In this document: in pieces, positions 55,053 to 63,025 of the stretch | Layout: each line of letters starts with the position of its first letter | Numbering within the stretch: position 1 is the stretch's first letter | Made by a program: the position numbers and the translations under genes | NCBI RefSeq assembly: GCF_022749195.1 | Contig: NZ_CP094226.1 | Coordinates: forward strand, 1,812,738-1,876,737 | DNA length: 64,000 nucleotides | Reading direction: 5' to 3' | From: Streptococcus oralis | GTDB lineage: Bacteria > Bacillota > Bacilli > Lactobacillales > Streptococcaceae | The notes under the pieces: model-generated | Database searches by the model: none | Told to the model about the DNA's origin: nothing | Seen by the model: only the letters and a program-made list of their open reading frames with translations

Positions 55053-57705
55053 AATCTTCTTCCATTTTCTTAGGTTGATAAGCTAGCATACCTAAAGCAG
55101 TAAAGAAAGCTAGTGTTATAATAAGGAAAATCACTTGGTGATGAATATTTCCTGTCATAGAGATTGTTTGTCGCAAGCCTGATACAGAGTAACTCATTGG
55201 TAACCATGGACTGATACCTTTAAAGAAATCATTTGTCAATGCAAGGGGATAGGTCCCCGCACTTGATGCTAACTGTAATAATAGTAAAATAAGAGAGAAG
55301 AAGGCTCCTATACGGCTATTCCAAGTTGTTAAAGCTGTCACCATAGACATGAAAGCTAAACTTGTGATTATAATTAGAATCAAGGTCCTCATCTCATGGT
55401 TCGCAGTCAATCCAATAAGATGGACACCTCCATAAACTAAAACACCTGCTAAGATAGCTATAATCCCATTTATTTCAGAGCGAGACTTCAACCAAGCCCA
55501 ACGACTCTCTGGATGACGTCCAGAAGGCAACTTAGCAAAAATCATATTGGTAGATATAGCAGCAACAAAAAGAGCAACTGATATCATATAAGGAGCCATA
55601 GCAATCCCATTTACAGGGACTTGGTCATTGTCTGTTTTTGAGAGAACTAGAGGTTCAGATAATGTTTCTGCATTTTTAGATTCTGTTGAAGCTGATTTAA
55701 GTTGAGTATTTGCATTACCTAATCCTTGTCCTAATGAATCAACTCCTGTCTGTAAATTTTCAAGACTAGAGGTTAAGGTTGTTCCACCATCTGCTAGTTT
55801 TCCAGCACCATCTGCAATCTTCATAGCGCCACTTCCTAGTTGAGATGCTGCAGAAAGTAACTGTGTTGATTTATCTGTTAATTGACTAGAGCCAAATTGT
55901 AATGTAGTAAGACCTGCTATCAGCTCTGGGCTCTTATTATTCAATTGAGCAGAACCAGATGATAAACTTTCTATACCTGATACTAATTCTGGAGCTTTTC
56001 CAGCTAACGCATCAACTCCAGCTGTCAAGGTTGATGTATTTTCTGTCAACTTACTTGATCCAGAAACTAATTGATCTAGACTAGTTGTTAAACTTGTATT
56101 CTTTTCACTTAGTTGATTAGCACCAATATAAATAGTATCCAGTCCTTTAGTATAGTTTACAACTCCTTTTTCAATTGACTGACTTCCAGGAACTAACTGA
56201 TTATTTACAGAAGTTTGTAATGTTGTAAATCCATTTGACAAGGTTGTCAAGGAGCTAGATGCTGCAGGTAAGAGTTGATTTGCTTTCGTCTGCACATCAG
56301 ATAGATTAGAGACTTGTTGTTCTGAATTCTCTATACTTTCTTTTAATCCCCCTACTGTCGTTAAAATTGTTTTTGCTGACTCAATAGTAGAATTAGAATT
56401 TTTAGAAATAGCTTCTGTCAATTCTTTCTTTTGTTCCTCTGTAAGAGATTGATAAGTAGTTGTTGATTGAAGGTTAACAATAGTTTTCTCTTGTTCTGTC
56501 TGACTTTTGGTCACAATATCCTGAGCAAGAGTTGTTAGATTTGGCAAAGCTTCTGACAATGTACTTTTCAGTTGAGTGATATCTGATATTGTAAGAGCTT
56601 GTAGTGTTTTATTTAGTTCTCCTAAGCTTGTTGCCAATTGCGCTATTTCTTCACTTTGTTGAGATGAGGACTCTAATTGGCTTGAAATTTCTTTAATACC
56701 AGTATTTAATTGCTCCATTCCATCTCTTAGTGTATCTGATTGATTGGATAATTGACTTGTTCCGTTAGAAAGTTCTTTCACACTATTTGTATAAGCATTT
56801 ACACCAACTGAAAATTGATTGAGACCTGTATCAAGTTGTGAAACGCCACCTGTATAAGACTTTATACCTGTATTTAGCTGATTTACACCTGTCACCAACT
56901 CAGGAGTTTTTGAAGCTAATTGACCAAGTCCAGTGTCAACTTGTGAGACAGCATTTGTATAACTTTGTAAACCACTATTAAAAGTTCCTAAACCAATATG
57001 TAATTGCTCTATAGCAGACACATAGCTAGATAAGCCTTTTGTAAATTGATCCGCTCCATTTGAAAAAGTTACACTTGAGTTAGCTAGAGTATTAAGATTT
57101 GTTGTCAATGTTTGACTTCCCGTCACCAACTGATCGGCTCCATTAGCTAATTGTTCACTTCCTTCAGCTGCCTTATTTATTCCAGACTTCAAATCATTCA
57201 TTTTTTGAAATAAAGCCTTAGTGTACGTTTCAGTAACATTAGTAGAGACGGTTTGTTTTAATTGTGTCATTGCAGAATCACTCATCTTACTTGCAATAAA
57301 GCTATGCCCACTTGACGTCTGATAATCAATCTGCATCTGTTCAGGATGATTCGTTAGGATAGAAGTAGCTTTTTCAGATAGATCACTTGGTAAAGTCACT
57401 ACCATATAGTAGTCACCATCTTCTAGCCCTTTTTCCCCTTCCTCTTCATTAACAAAGTGAAAATCTAAAGCCTTATTTTCTTTTAAATTAGACACCATGT
57501 CTTCACCTATTGTCATTGTCTGTCCATTATAAGAAGCTTCCTTATCTTTATTGACAACTGCCACAGGTAACTCCGATACTTGACCATATGGATCCCACAT
57601 GGATGATAAAAATATAATGTTGTATAGAGCTGGAATGAGAGAAATCCCTATCATAACAATGATAAAGGTCGGTTTTTTAAATATTGCTTTCCATTCTTTA
57701 AACAT
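55051..57705 (-). CDS. YhgE/Pip domain-containing membrane protein
   Basis: 884-aa protein of the phage-infection-protein family. One N-terminal helix (~13-33) with the motif MFKEWKAIFKKPTFIIVMIG, then a very long extracellular stalk ~35-680 made of repeated ~10-11-residue units (NGADQLxTGxxxL, LNTGIKSYTGGVSQLDTGL). Five to six helices follow at the C-terminus (ABC2-permease-like, ~690-875). The start ATG at 57705 has AAGGAGG 6 nt upstream. In Lactococcus, Pip is a phage receptor; in streptococci related proteins are linked to ESX/type VII loci or drug export. Divergent from a TetR gene that very probably represses it. Confidence 0.9.
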   Translation of the reverse strand: MFKEWKAIFKKPTFIIVMIGISLIPALYNIIFLSSMWDPYGQVSELPVAVVNKDKEASYNGQTMTIGEDMVSNLKENKALDFHFVNEEEGEKGLEDGDYYMVVTLPSDLSEKATSILTNHPEQMQIDYQTSSGHSFIASKMSDSAMTQLKQTVSTNVTETYTKALFQKMNDLKSGINKAAEGSEQLANGADQLVTGSQTLTTNLNTLANSSVTFSNGADQFTKGLSSYVSAIEQLHIGLGTFNSGLQSYTNAVSQVDTGLGQLASKTPELVTGVNQLNTGIKSYTGGVSQLDTGLNQFSVGVNAYTNSVKELSNGTSQLSNQSDTLRDGMEQLNTGIKEISSQLESSSQQSEEIAQLATSLGELNKTLQALTISDITQLKSTLSEALPNLTTLAQDIVTKSQTEQEKTIVNLQSTTTYQSLTEEQKKELTEAISKNSNSTIESAKTILTTVGGLKESIENSEQQVSNLSDVQTKANQLLPAASSSLTTLSNGFTTLQTSVNNQLVPGSQSIEKGVVNYTKGLDTIYIGANQLSEKNTSLTTSLDQLVSGSSKLTENTSTLTAGVDALAGKAPELVSGIESLSSGSAQLNNKSPELIAGLTTLQFGSSQLTDKSTQLLSAASQLGSGAMKIADGAGKLADGGTTLTSSLENLQTGVDSLGQGLGNANTQLKSASTESKNAETLSEPLVLSKTDNDQVPVNGIAMAPYMISVALFVAAISTNMIFAKLPSGRHPESRWAWLKSRSEINGIIAILAGVLVYGGVHLIGLTANHEMRTLILIIITSLAFMSMVTALTTWNSRIGAFFSLILLLLQLASSAGTYPLALTNDFFKGISPWLPMSYSVSGLRQTISMTGNIHHQVIFLIITLAFFTALGMLAYQPKKMEED

Positions 57706-57737
57706 GTTTCCTCCTTTTTTACACATATTGTCTAAAA

Positions 57738-57765
57738 TTTTGATATAATAGATTATACATCAAAA
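57738..57765. promoter_or_regulatory. Candidate TetR operator in the pip-tetR intergenic region
   Basis: TTTTGAT (57738-57744) and ATCAAAA (57759-57765) are perfect 7-nt inverted arms around a 14-nt AT-rich centre that contains TATAAT-like -10 hexamers on both strands. A second inverted repeat TAGAC-ACAAA-GTCTA lies at 57797-57811, next to the tetR ribosome-binding site. Confidence 0.55.
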
Positions 57766-57833
57766 AATCTAAATTACAAGGTAAAAAATAATTTTTTAGA
57801 CACAAAGTCTATTTTTGTGTATAAGGAGGAATT

Positions 57834-58376
57834 ATGAAAGAAAGTAACAAACGTTTAAAAACAAAACGAATTATCGAAAATGCTATGGTTCAATTATTGA
57901 TGGACCAACCCTTTGATCAAATTTCTACTGTCAAGTTAGCAGAAAAAGCCGGAATTAGTCGTTCTAGCTTTTACACTCACTACAAGGATAAGTATGATAT
58001 GATTGAACTATATCAAAGTAAGCTATTCCATACCTTTGAGTATATTTTCCAAAAACATGCTCATCACAAAAGAGATGCTATTTTAGAAGTATTTGAATAT
58101 TTAGAGTCTGAGCCACTATTAGCTGCACTCTTATCTGAAAATGGGACAAAAGAAATCCAAAATTTCTTGAGAAATAAGCTTCACATTATGCTTAGCACCG
58201 ATCTTCAGAAACGCTTTATGAAATTACAACTCACTCCAATAGAATTAGAATACAGCAGTATTTATCTAACAAATGCCCTATTTGGTGTTTGCCAGACTTG
58301 GATTGCTCACGGAAAAAAAGAAAGTCCGCAAGAAATGACAGACTTCCTTATGAAAATGTTAGGTGATGTCAACTAA
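57834..58376 (+). CDS. TetR/AcrR family transcriptional regulator
   Basis: 180-aa repressor. N-terminal helix-turn-helix (KRIIENAMVQLLMDQPFDQI, TVKLAEKAGISRSSFYTHYK, ~10-50); C-terminal ligand/dimer domain of the TetR_C_7 type, common in streptococci. AGGAGG ribosome-binding site. Divergent from the YhgE/Pip gene, sharing a 128-nt region with two inverted repeats, so it likely controls that gene and itself. The inducer is unknown. Confidence 0.92.
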   Translation: MKESNKRLKTKRIIENAMVQLLMDQPFDQISTVKLAEKAGISRSSFYTHYKDKYDMIELYQSKLFHTFEYIFQKHAHHKRDAILEVFEYLESEPLLAALLSENGTKEIQNFLRNKLHIMLSTDLQKRFMKLQLTPIELEYSSIYLTNALFGVCQTWIAHGKKESPQEMTDFLMKMLGDVN

Positions 58377-58405
58377 AAAAAGAACACCAATGGTGTTCTT
58401 TTTTT
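58375..58405. terminator. Bidirectional terminator between tetR and the tRNA pair
   Basis: AAAAAAAGAACACC / GGTGTTCTTTTTTT with a 3-nt loop; serves the plus-strand tetR and the minus-strand tRNAs. Confidence 0.93.
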
Positions 58406-58411
58406 ATCTGA

Positions 58412-58485
58412 CTCCGCCAGTAGGACTCGAACCTACGACATCATGATTAACAGTCATGCGCTACTACCAACTGAGCTATGGCGGA
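58412..58485 (-). tRNA. tRNA-Asn (GUU)
   Basis: 74-nt cloverleaf. Acceptor TCCGCCA pairs with TGGCGGA, discriminator G. The anticodon loop CTGTTAA gives GUU. T-arm GTTCGA present. The 3' CCA is not encoded. Confidence 0.97.
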
Positions 58486-58490
58486 TAAAA

Positions 58491-58562
58491 TAGTCCGTAC
58501 GGGATTCGAACCCGTGTTACCGCCGTGAAAAGGCGGTGTCTTAACCCCTTGACCAACGGACC
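58491..58562 (-). tRNA. tRNA-Glu (UUC)
   Basis: 72-nt cloverleaf. Acceptor GGTCCGT / ACGGACT (one G-U), discriminator A. Anticodon stem CCGCC / GGCGG with loop TTTTCAC, anticodon UUC. Five nt upstream of tRNA-Asn and co-transcribed from 58586-58613. Confidence 0.97.
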
Positions 58563-58585
58563 ATCTATCTGTAGCAGATATAACC

Positions 58586-58613
58586 ATTATATCAATTTCT
58601 TACTAATTGTCAA
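58586..58613 (-). promoter_or_regulatory. Promoter of the tRNA-Glu/tRNA-Asn unit
   Basis: TTGACA (58608-58613), 16-nt spacer, TATAAT (58586-58591). The -35 touches the comE stop codon, with no terminator seen between, so comCDE read-through may enter the tRNAs. Confidence 0.85.
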
Positions 58614-59366
58614 TCACTTTTTAGATTTTTTCTCTAGAATATCTTTTAGTTTGCGAACTTTCAAACGGGTAATCGGGCAACGATGATCTTCATAAAAGAC
58701 AACTTCTAAATTCTTTCGATCAATTTCTCTCACATTTCCCACATTGACAAGGAAAGATTTATGGGAGCAATAAAATCGCTGGGTATGTTTGTCCTTTTCC
58801 TGAATATCTGTCATAGTTCCATAGAATTCTTTAGCAAAATTCTTACCAATAATCCGAAGTTTATGAGAAACTCCTGTGGTTTCGATATACAAAATGTCAT
58901 GGTAAGGAATTTTCAAATCATTTCCTTTATAGTTGTAATCAAAATAGTCTACAACATCTTCGTTTTCAAGCAGCATGCTCTTAGTGTAAAAAATACTCTG
59001 CTCGATGCGTTTTTTGAACAATTCATCATTGATATCTTTATCAACAAAATCTAGGGCTGATACTTGGTATTTGTACGTTAAGGTAGCAAATTCAGAGCGA
59101 CTAGTAATAAAGACAATAATAGCATAAGGATTGTGATGACGGATAAACTGAGCCACTTCAAAGCCTTTTTTCTCGATTCCATGAATATCAATATCTAGGA
59201 AATAAAGCTGGTTTACTTCATCATTTTCGATATATTCCTTAAACTCACGAACTTTTCCTGTTGTCTTATATGAAATAGGAATATTCGATTCTTCCGAGAT
59301 TTCATTTAATATTCTCTCTAGTCTCACTTGATGTTCAATAACATCTTCTAAAATTAATACTTTCAT
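58614..59366 (-). CDS. comE: Competence response regulator ComE
   Basis: 250-aa response regulator. The receiver domain (1-~120) has the phosphoacceptor Asp58 in QLYFLDIDIHG. The C-terminal LytTR DNA-binding domain covers ~150-245, with SHKSFLVNVGNVREID. Phosphorylated by ComD, it binds the Ceb direct repeat before comC and activates comCDE and early competence genes such as comX. It overlaps comD by 4 nt. Confidence 0.97.
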   Translation of the reverse strand: MKVLILEDVIEHQVRLERILNEISEESNIPISYKTTGKVREFKEYIENDEVNQLYFLDIDIHGIEKKGFEVAQFIRHHNPYAIIVFITSRSEFATLTYKYQVSALDFVDKDINDELFKKRIEQSIFYTKSMLLENEDVVDYFDYNYKGNDLKIPYHDILYIETTGVSHKLRIIGKNFAKEFYGTMTDIQEKDKHTQRFYCSHKSFLVNVGNVREIDRKNLEVVFYEDHRCPITRLKVRKLKDILEKKSKK

Positions 59367-60682
59367 TCGAATTCCCTCTTAAATCTAATAATTTGTCTAA
59401 ATGTGTTGTCTTCCATCTCTGTTTCTAAAATAATGTTGTCATACTTATCTAAAATCTCTTTGACATTATTAAGTCCTAGACCTCTATTTCTTCCCTTAGT
59501 AGAGAAACCTAAGGCAAATAGGTCCTCTGAAGGCGTCATAGTGATTTTGCATGAATTCTGGATAACTATAACTGTTTCAAAATCCATTTTAATGACTGCA
59601 ACTTCCATTTGTTTCAAATAACTATCTGCAGCACCTTCAACAGCATTGTTTAATAAAATGCTCATGATACGAACAAGATCAAGTAAATCTATTGACAGTC
59701 TAGTAATGATATCCTTTACTTCCAATGTAAACTCTACATCATTTTTTCGTGCATAGACAATCGATTGAGCAATTAAACTTCGTAAAGCAGAATCTTCTAT
59801 ATTATTTAAATCAAAGTAAGTATATTTTTCTGATCTCAATTTCTGATTTGCTTTTACTAAGACTTCATTGTAAACCCTGTTAATTTCTTGTAAATTTCCA
59901 CTGTCAATCGCCATTTGCATGCTGACAAGCATCCCTGCATAGTCATGACGAAAACCTCGAATTTCATTATACAACTCCACAATTTCATCAGTATAAGTCT
60001 GTAAATGCTTTTGTTCAAATTTCTTTTGTTTTAGAGCAATCTCTTTTTCAATTTGAACCTTGTGAGAATTCATTGCAAATAAAATCAATAACAAGCAAAT
60101 AAAAACAATGGTTGATAAAATACTTCCGAAGCTATTTAAATGATGAGTTGTACTTACTATATCTGAAATAAACAATAAGATATGTAAACCAAAGAAAGCA
60201 ACTATTACTTTTTTTAAAAAAGGATACAGATAATCTTTATCAAAATAAGTAAGTTCTAAATGGAAATAAGTAATAATTTTTTTAATAATAAAATATGTTA
60301 GTAATAGTACTCCTAAATAAAACATCACTTCATGTTCTATCACAAAAGCATCACCTGTTATAGAGGATAGGGTTACTGATAAAAAAGTGTGTGTACTATG
60401 ATATAATAAAGACAATAGTAAACTGATAAACATTCCTTTATGCTTATCATATTTCTTTAAAACTACTATAGAAGTATATAGAATAAAAGGAAATATAAAC
60501 TTTTCAATCCCTAACCCAGCTAATGAAATAAAGTCAAAGAAAAATTCAGCTACAGACTGATATACAAATATACAAGCTATAAATAAATATCTTTCTTTTT
60601 TAGTTACTTTACAAATTAATTCATAGCTTATTGTTAAAATAAAAATATGAAGAATAACTATTCCAAATCCTAATAAACTCAT
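59363..60682 (-). CDS. comD: Competence sensor histidine kinase ComD
   Basis: 439-aa membrane kinase of the HPK10 family. Six to seven hydrophobic helices (1-~205) form the CSP sensor, followed by a coiled-coil link. The phosphoacceptor histidine is in EIRGFRHDYAGMLVSM (~245), and the ATPase N-box LNNAVEGAADSYL (~340) and G-box STKGRNRGLGLNNVKEIL (~392-409) follow. The sensor part is the pherotype-specific region matching the neighbouring comC. Starts 20 nt after comC. Confidence 0.97.
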   Translation of the reverse strand: MSLLGFGIVILHIFILTISYELICKVTKKERYLFIACIFVYQSVAEFFFDFISLAGLGIEKFIFPFILYTSIVVLKKYDKHKGMFISLLLSLLYHSTHTFLSVTLSSITGDAFVIEHEVMFYLGVLLLTYFIIKKIITYFHLELTYFDKDYLYPFLKKVIVAFFGLHILLFISDIVSTTHHLNSFGSILSTIVFICLLLILFAMNSHKVQIEKEIALKQKKFEQKHLQTYTDEIVELYNEIRGFRHDYAGMLVSMQMAIDSGNLQEINRVYNEVLVKANQKLRSEKYTYFDLNNIEDSALRSLIAQSIVYARKNDVEFTLEVKDIITRLSIDLLDLVRIMSILLNNAVEGAADSYLKQMEVAVIKMDFETVIVIQNSCKITMTPSEDLFALGFSTKGRNRGLGLNNVKEILDKYDNIILETEMEDNTFRQIIRFKREFE

Positions 60683-60702
60683 CCTATCACCCTATAATAT
60701 TA

Positions 60703-60828
60703 CTACTTTGTCCTATTTGAAAAAAGATGTTTAAAAAAGTAAGGTAGTCTTTTATCTCCACCTCGAATCTCCTGCAATTCTGCCTCTGTTACTTCTTTAA
60801 ATTGTTCCAACTTTACTGTATTTTTCAT
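60703..60828 (-). CDS. comC: Competence-stimulating peptide precursor ComC
   Basis: 41-aa pre-peptide. The leader MKNTVKLEQFKEVTEAELQE ends with IRGG, a double-glycine site cleaved by the ComA exporter, releasing the 17-residue CSP DKRLPYFFKHLFSNRTK. Like other mitis-group CSPs it starts with an acidic residue and arginine at position 3 and ends basic. The AGGAG ribosome-binding site is 6 nt upstream. From memory this CSP equals one published for S. oralis, not pneumococcal CSP-1 or CSP-2. Confidence 0.96.
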   Translation of the reverse strand: MKNTVKLEQFKEVTEAELQEIRGGDKRLPYFFKHLFSNRTK

Positions 60829-60855
60829 AATGAAATCTCCTGTATTATTTTTTCT

Positions 60856-60871
60856 TGTAAGTTAACTTACA
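60856..60871. other. Perfect 16-bp palindrome in the comC leader
   Basis: TGTAAGTTAACTTACA lies immediately after the comC -10 (60877-60882), so it covers the predicted transcription start and first leader bases. It could be an operator, or fold into a small mRNA 5' hairpin. No known ComE or SigX site has this form. Confidence 0.8.
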
Positions 60872-60876
60872 CACCT

Positions 60877-60943
60877 ATTATACAAAATGAAGACCATGTA
60901 AGAAAAAATTCTTCCCAACTGTACATTTTTGCACCTGAAACGC
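60877..60943 (-). promoter_or_regulatory. comCDE promoter with ComE-binding direct repeat (Ceb)
   Basis: On the minus strand, GCGTTTCAG (60935-60943) and ACAGTTGGG (60914-60922) are separated by exactly 12 nt, as in the ComE box. The -10 TATAAT (60877-60882) lies 31 nt further on. This arrangement makes comCDE self-activating. Confidence 0.9.
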
Positions 60944-60954
60944 ACTTTTTTAAG

Positions 60955-60980
60955 AAAAAAGCTGGGATTTACCCCAGCTT
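60955..60980 (-). terminator. Terminator of tRNA-Arg, abutting the comC control region
   Basis: AAGCTGGG / CCCAGCTT with a 6-nt loop followed by TTTTTTCTTA. It is only 11 nt from the Ceb repeat; leakage through it would feed basal comCDE expression, as reported for pneumococcus. Confidence 0.9.
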
Positions 60981-60992
60981 CGCATCTAAAAT

Positions 60993-61066
60993 TGATCCCA
61001 GCAGGATTCGAACCTGCGACCGTTCGCTTAGAAGGCGAATGCTCTATCCAGCTGAGCTATGAGACC
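60993..61066 (-). tRNA. tRNA-Arg (UCU)
   Basis: 74-nt cloverleaf. Acceptor GGTCTCA pairs with TGGGATC (G-U pairs included), discriminator A. Anticodon stem TTCGC / GCGAA with loop CTTCTAA, anticodon UCU. Located directly upstream of comCDE, the classical competence-locus arrangement in mitis streptococci. Confidence 0.97.
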
Positions 61067-61109
61067 TAACATGACCATTCTATCAAAAAACAAGAGCTAA
61101 GTCAATCTT

Positions 61110-61589
61110 CTATTTGTGGTAAGGAGAACCCTGCTGAATTGTAAAAGCACGGTAAATTTGTTCAACTAAAACCAATTTCATTAACTGATGTGGTAATGTC
61201 AGACGTCCAAAACTGACAGAAAGATTGGCCCTATTTTTTACAACAGGAGCTAGACCCAAACTTCCTCCAATGATAAAAGTAAGCGTTGAGTATCCTTTTA
61301 TAGAAGCTTGCTCTAGTTGCTTACTCAATTCCTCTGAGGAGAGTGTTTTTCCTTCAATGGCTAGTACAACGACAAAGTCTCTTTCCCCAATCTTAGAAAG
61401 AATTCTTTCACCTTCTGTTTCCAAGATTTTTTGATTTTCTAATTCACTGGCTTTGTCAGGTGTCTTCTCATCAGTGAGCTCAATCATTTCTAATTTGGCA
61501 AAACGTGAAATTCGTTTTGTATATTCAGCAATTCCATCTTTAAGGTATTTTTCTTTTAATTTTCCTACTGTTACAATTTTTATTTTCAT
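61110..61589 (-). CDS. rlmH: 23S rRNA (pseudouridine1915-N3)-methyltransferase RlmH
   Basis: 159-aa SPOUT-family methyltransferase that modifies pseudouridine 1915 of 23S rRNA in helix 69. The family motifs [12 protein letters not shown] (~103-114) and the end [26 protein letters not shown] are intact. Conserved neighbour of htrA near the streptococcal origin; divergent from htrA. Confidence 0.95.
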   Translation of the reverse strand: MKIKIVTVGKLKEKYLKDGIAEYTKRISRFAKLEMIELTDEKTPDKASELENQKILETEGERILSKIGERDFVVVLAIEGKTLSSEELSKQLEQASIKGYSTLTFIIGGSLGLAPVVKNRANLSVSFGRLTLPHQLMKLVLVEQIYRAFTIQQGSPYHK

Positions 61590-61680
61590 TCTTCTATTCT
61601 ATCATATCCACACTTCATTTCACATCTTATACACAAAAAAATCATCAAAAATTACTAGTGAATTCACAGAATAAAGTGAG

Positions 61681-61689
61681 TTATCCACA
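61681..61689 (+). other. Isolated DnaA box between rlmH and htrA
   Basis: Perfect TTATCCACA. A weaker match (ATATCCACA) is ~75 nt upstream. They lie ~2.2 kb from the main cluster, before htrA. Confidence 0.75.
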
Positions 61690-61710
61690 ACTTGTGTAAA
61701 ACTTTAAGCT

Positions 61711-61743
61711 TTTAAGTTTGGATTAAGTTAATAGGTTTATAAT
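61711..61743 (+). promoter_or_regulatory. CiaR box and -10 of htrA
   Basis: TTTAAG-N5-ATTAAG (61711-61727) matches the CiaR direct-repeat consensus NTTAAG-N5-WTTAAG exactly. The TATAAT -10 (61738-61743) follows after 10 nt, the spacing found at promoters activated by CiaR. An extra TTTAAG lies just upstream (61703-61708). Confidence 0.9.
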
Positions 61744-61774
61744 CTGTGTAAATAAATAACAAACGGAGGCGTTT

Positions 61775-62968
61775 ATGAAACACTTACAAAAATTTTACAA
61801 AAAAGGAGTTAAAGTTCTTGTAATCATTCTAATCGGATTTTTAAGTGGTGCCTTAGGAAGTTTCGTAACATTACAACTTTATCAAAAACAAGGAAATCAA
61901 GCTACAAATAACAATTCTGGCACTGTCACTCAAACATCCTATAAGAATGAAAATTCAACCACTCAAGCAGTAAATAAAGTTAAGGATGCTGTTGTCTCAA
62001 TCATTACTTATTCTTCTAATAGTAGACAAAGTAGTGTATTTAATGCTGATGAAACTAATTCTGATTCAGACAATCAACAAATCGCAAGTGAGGGATCAGG
62101 TGTTATCTATAAAAAGGATGATAAAGATGCCTATCTTGTAACTAATACTCACGTTATCAATGGAGCTTCAAAAGTTGATATCCGCTTAGCAGATGGTACT
62201 AAGGTTCCTGGTGAAATTGTCGGATCTGATACCTTCTCTGATATTGCTGTCGTTAAAATTTCTTCAGAAAAAGTTACAACAGTAGCAGAATTTGGGGATT
62301 CAAGTCAACTTAGTGTTGGAGAAACAGCGATTGCTATCGGTAGTCCTTTAGGTTCAGAATATGCTAATACAGTTACACAGGGGATTATTTCAAGTCTTAA
62401 TCGAAATGTTTCTCTAAAATCTGAAGATGGTCAAGCTATTTCAACAAAAGCCATTCAAACAGATACAGCTATTAACCCTGGTAACTCTGGTGGTCCACTT
62501 GTAAACATCCAAGGACAAGTAATTGGTATAACATCAAGTAAAATTGCAAGTAATGGTGGAACATCTGTAGAAGGTCTTGGTTTTGCAATTCCTTCAAACG
62601 ATGCACAAAATATCATTAAACAGCTTGAAAGTGATGGTAAAGTGACTCGTCCAGCTCTTGGAATTCAAATGGTCAATCTATCAAATGTTGGAGCTAGTGA
62701 TCTTAGAAAACTTAACATTCCAAGTGGCCTCACTTCAGGTGTAGTTGTTCGATCTGTTCAAAACAATATGCCAGCAAATGGACATCTTCAAAAATACGAT
62801 GTCATTACCAAAGTTGACGATAAAGAGATTGCTTCATCAACAGACCTACAACACGCTCTTTACAATCATGCTATCGGAGATACTATCAAAGTAACCTACT
62901 ACCGTAACGGTAAGGAGGAAACAACCTCAATTAAACTAGATAAGAATTCTGGTGATTTAGAGTCTTAA
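61775..62968 (+). CDS. htrA: Serine protease HtrA/DegP
   Basis: 397-aa membrane-anchored surface protease for misfolded exported proteins; in pneumococcus it also degrades CSP and represses competence. One N-terminal helix (~12-35). Trypsin-like domain ~60-290 with catalytic triad His126 (LVTNTHVIN), Asp156 (TFSDIAVV) and Ser238 (NPGNSGGPL). One PDZ domain ~295-390. Strong CiaR control is predicted from the promoter. It is followed by parB with 57 nt between. Confidence 0.97.
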   Translation: MKHLQKFYKKGVKVLVIILIGFLSGALGSFVTLQLYQKQGNQATNNNSGTVTQTSYKNENSTTQAVNKVKDAVVSIITYSSNSRQSSVFNADETNSDSDNQQIASEGSGVIYKKDDKDAYLVTNTHVINGASKVDIRLADGTKVPGEIVGSDTFSDIAVVKISSEKVTTVAEFGDSSQLSVGETAIAIGSPLGSEYANTVTQGIISSLNRNVSLKSEDGQAISTKAIQTDTAINPGNSGGPLVNIQGQVIGITSSKIASNGGTSVEGLGFAIPSNDAQNIIKQLESDGKVTRPALGIQMVNLSNVGASDLRKLNIPSGLTSGVVVRSVQNNMPANGHLQKYDVITKVDDKEIASSTDLQHALYNHAIGDTIKVTYYRNGKEETTSIKLDKNSGDLES

Positions 62969-62990
62969 TTGACATCAGTGTAAAGAAAAC

Positions 62991-63019
62991 TTTACAGAAA
63001 GTAAAAGATATGTTAGTGT
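62991..63019 (+). promoter_or_regulatory. Candidate promoter of parB
   Basis: TTTACA (62991-62996), 17-nt spacer, TAGTGT (63014-63019) preceded by TATGT, an extended -10 pattern. The hexamer ends 6 nt before the parB ATG. Confidence 0.5.
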
Positions 63020-63025
63020 AGAATC

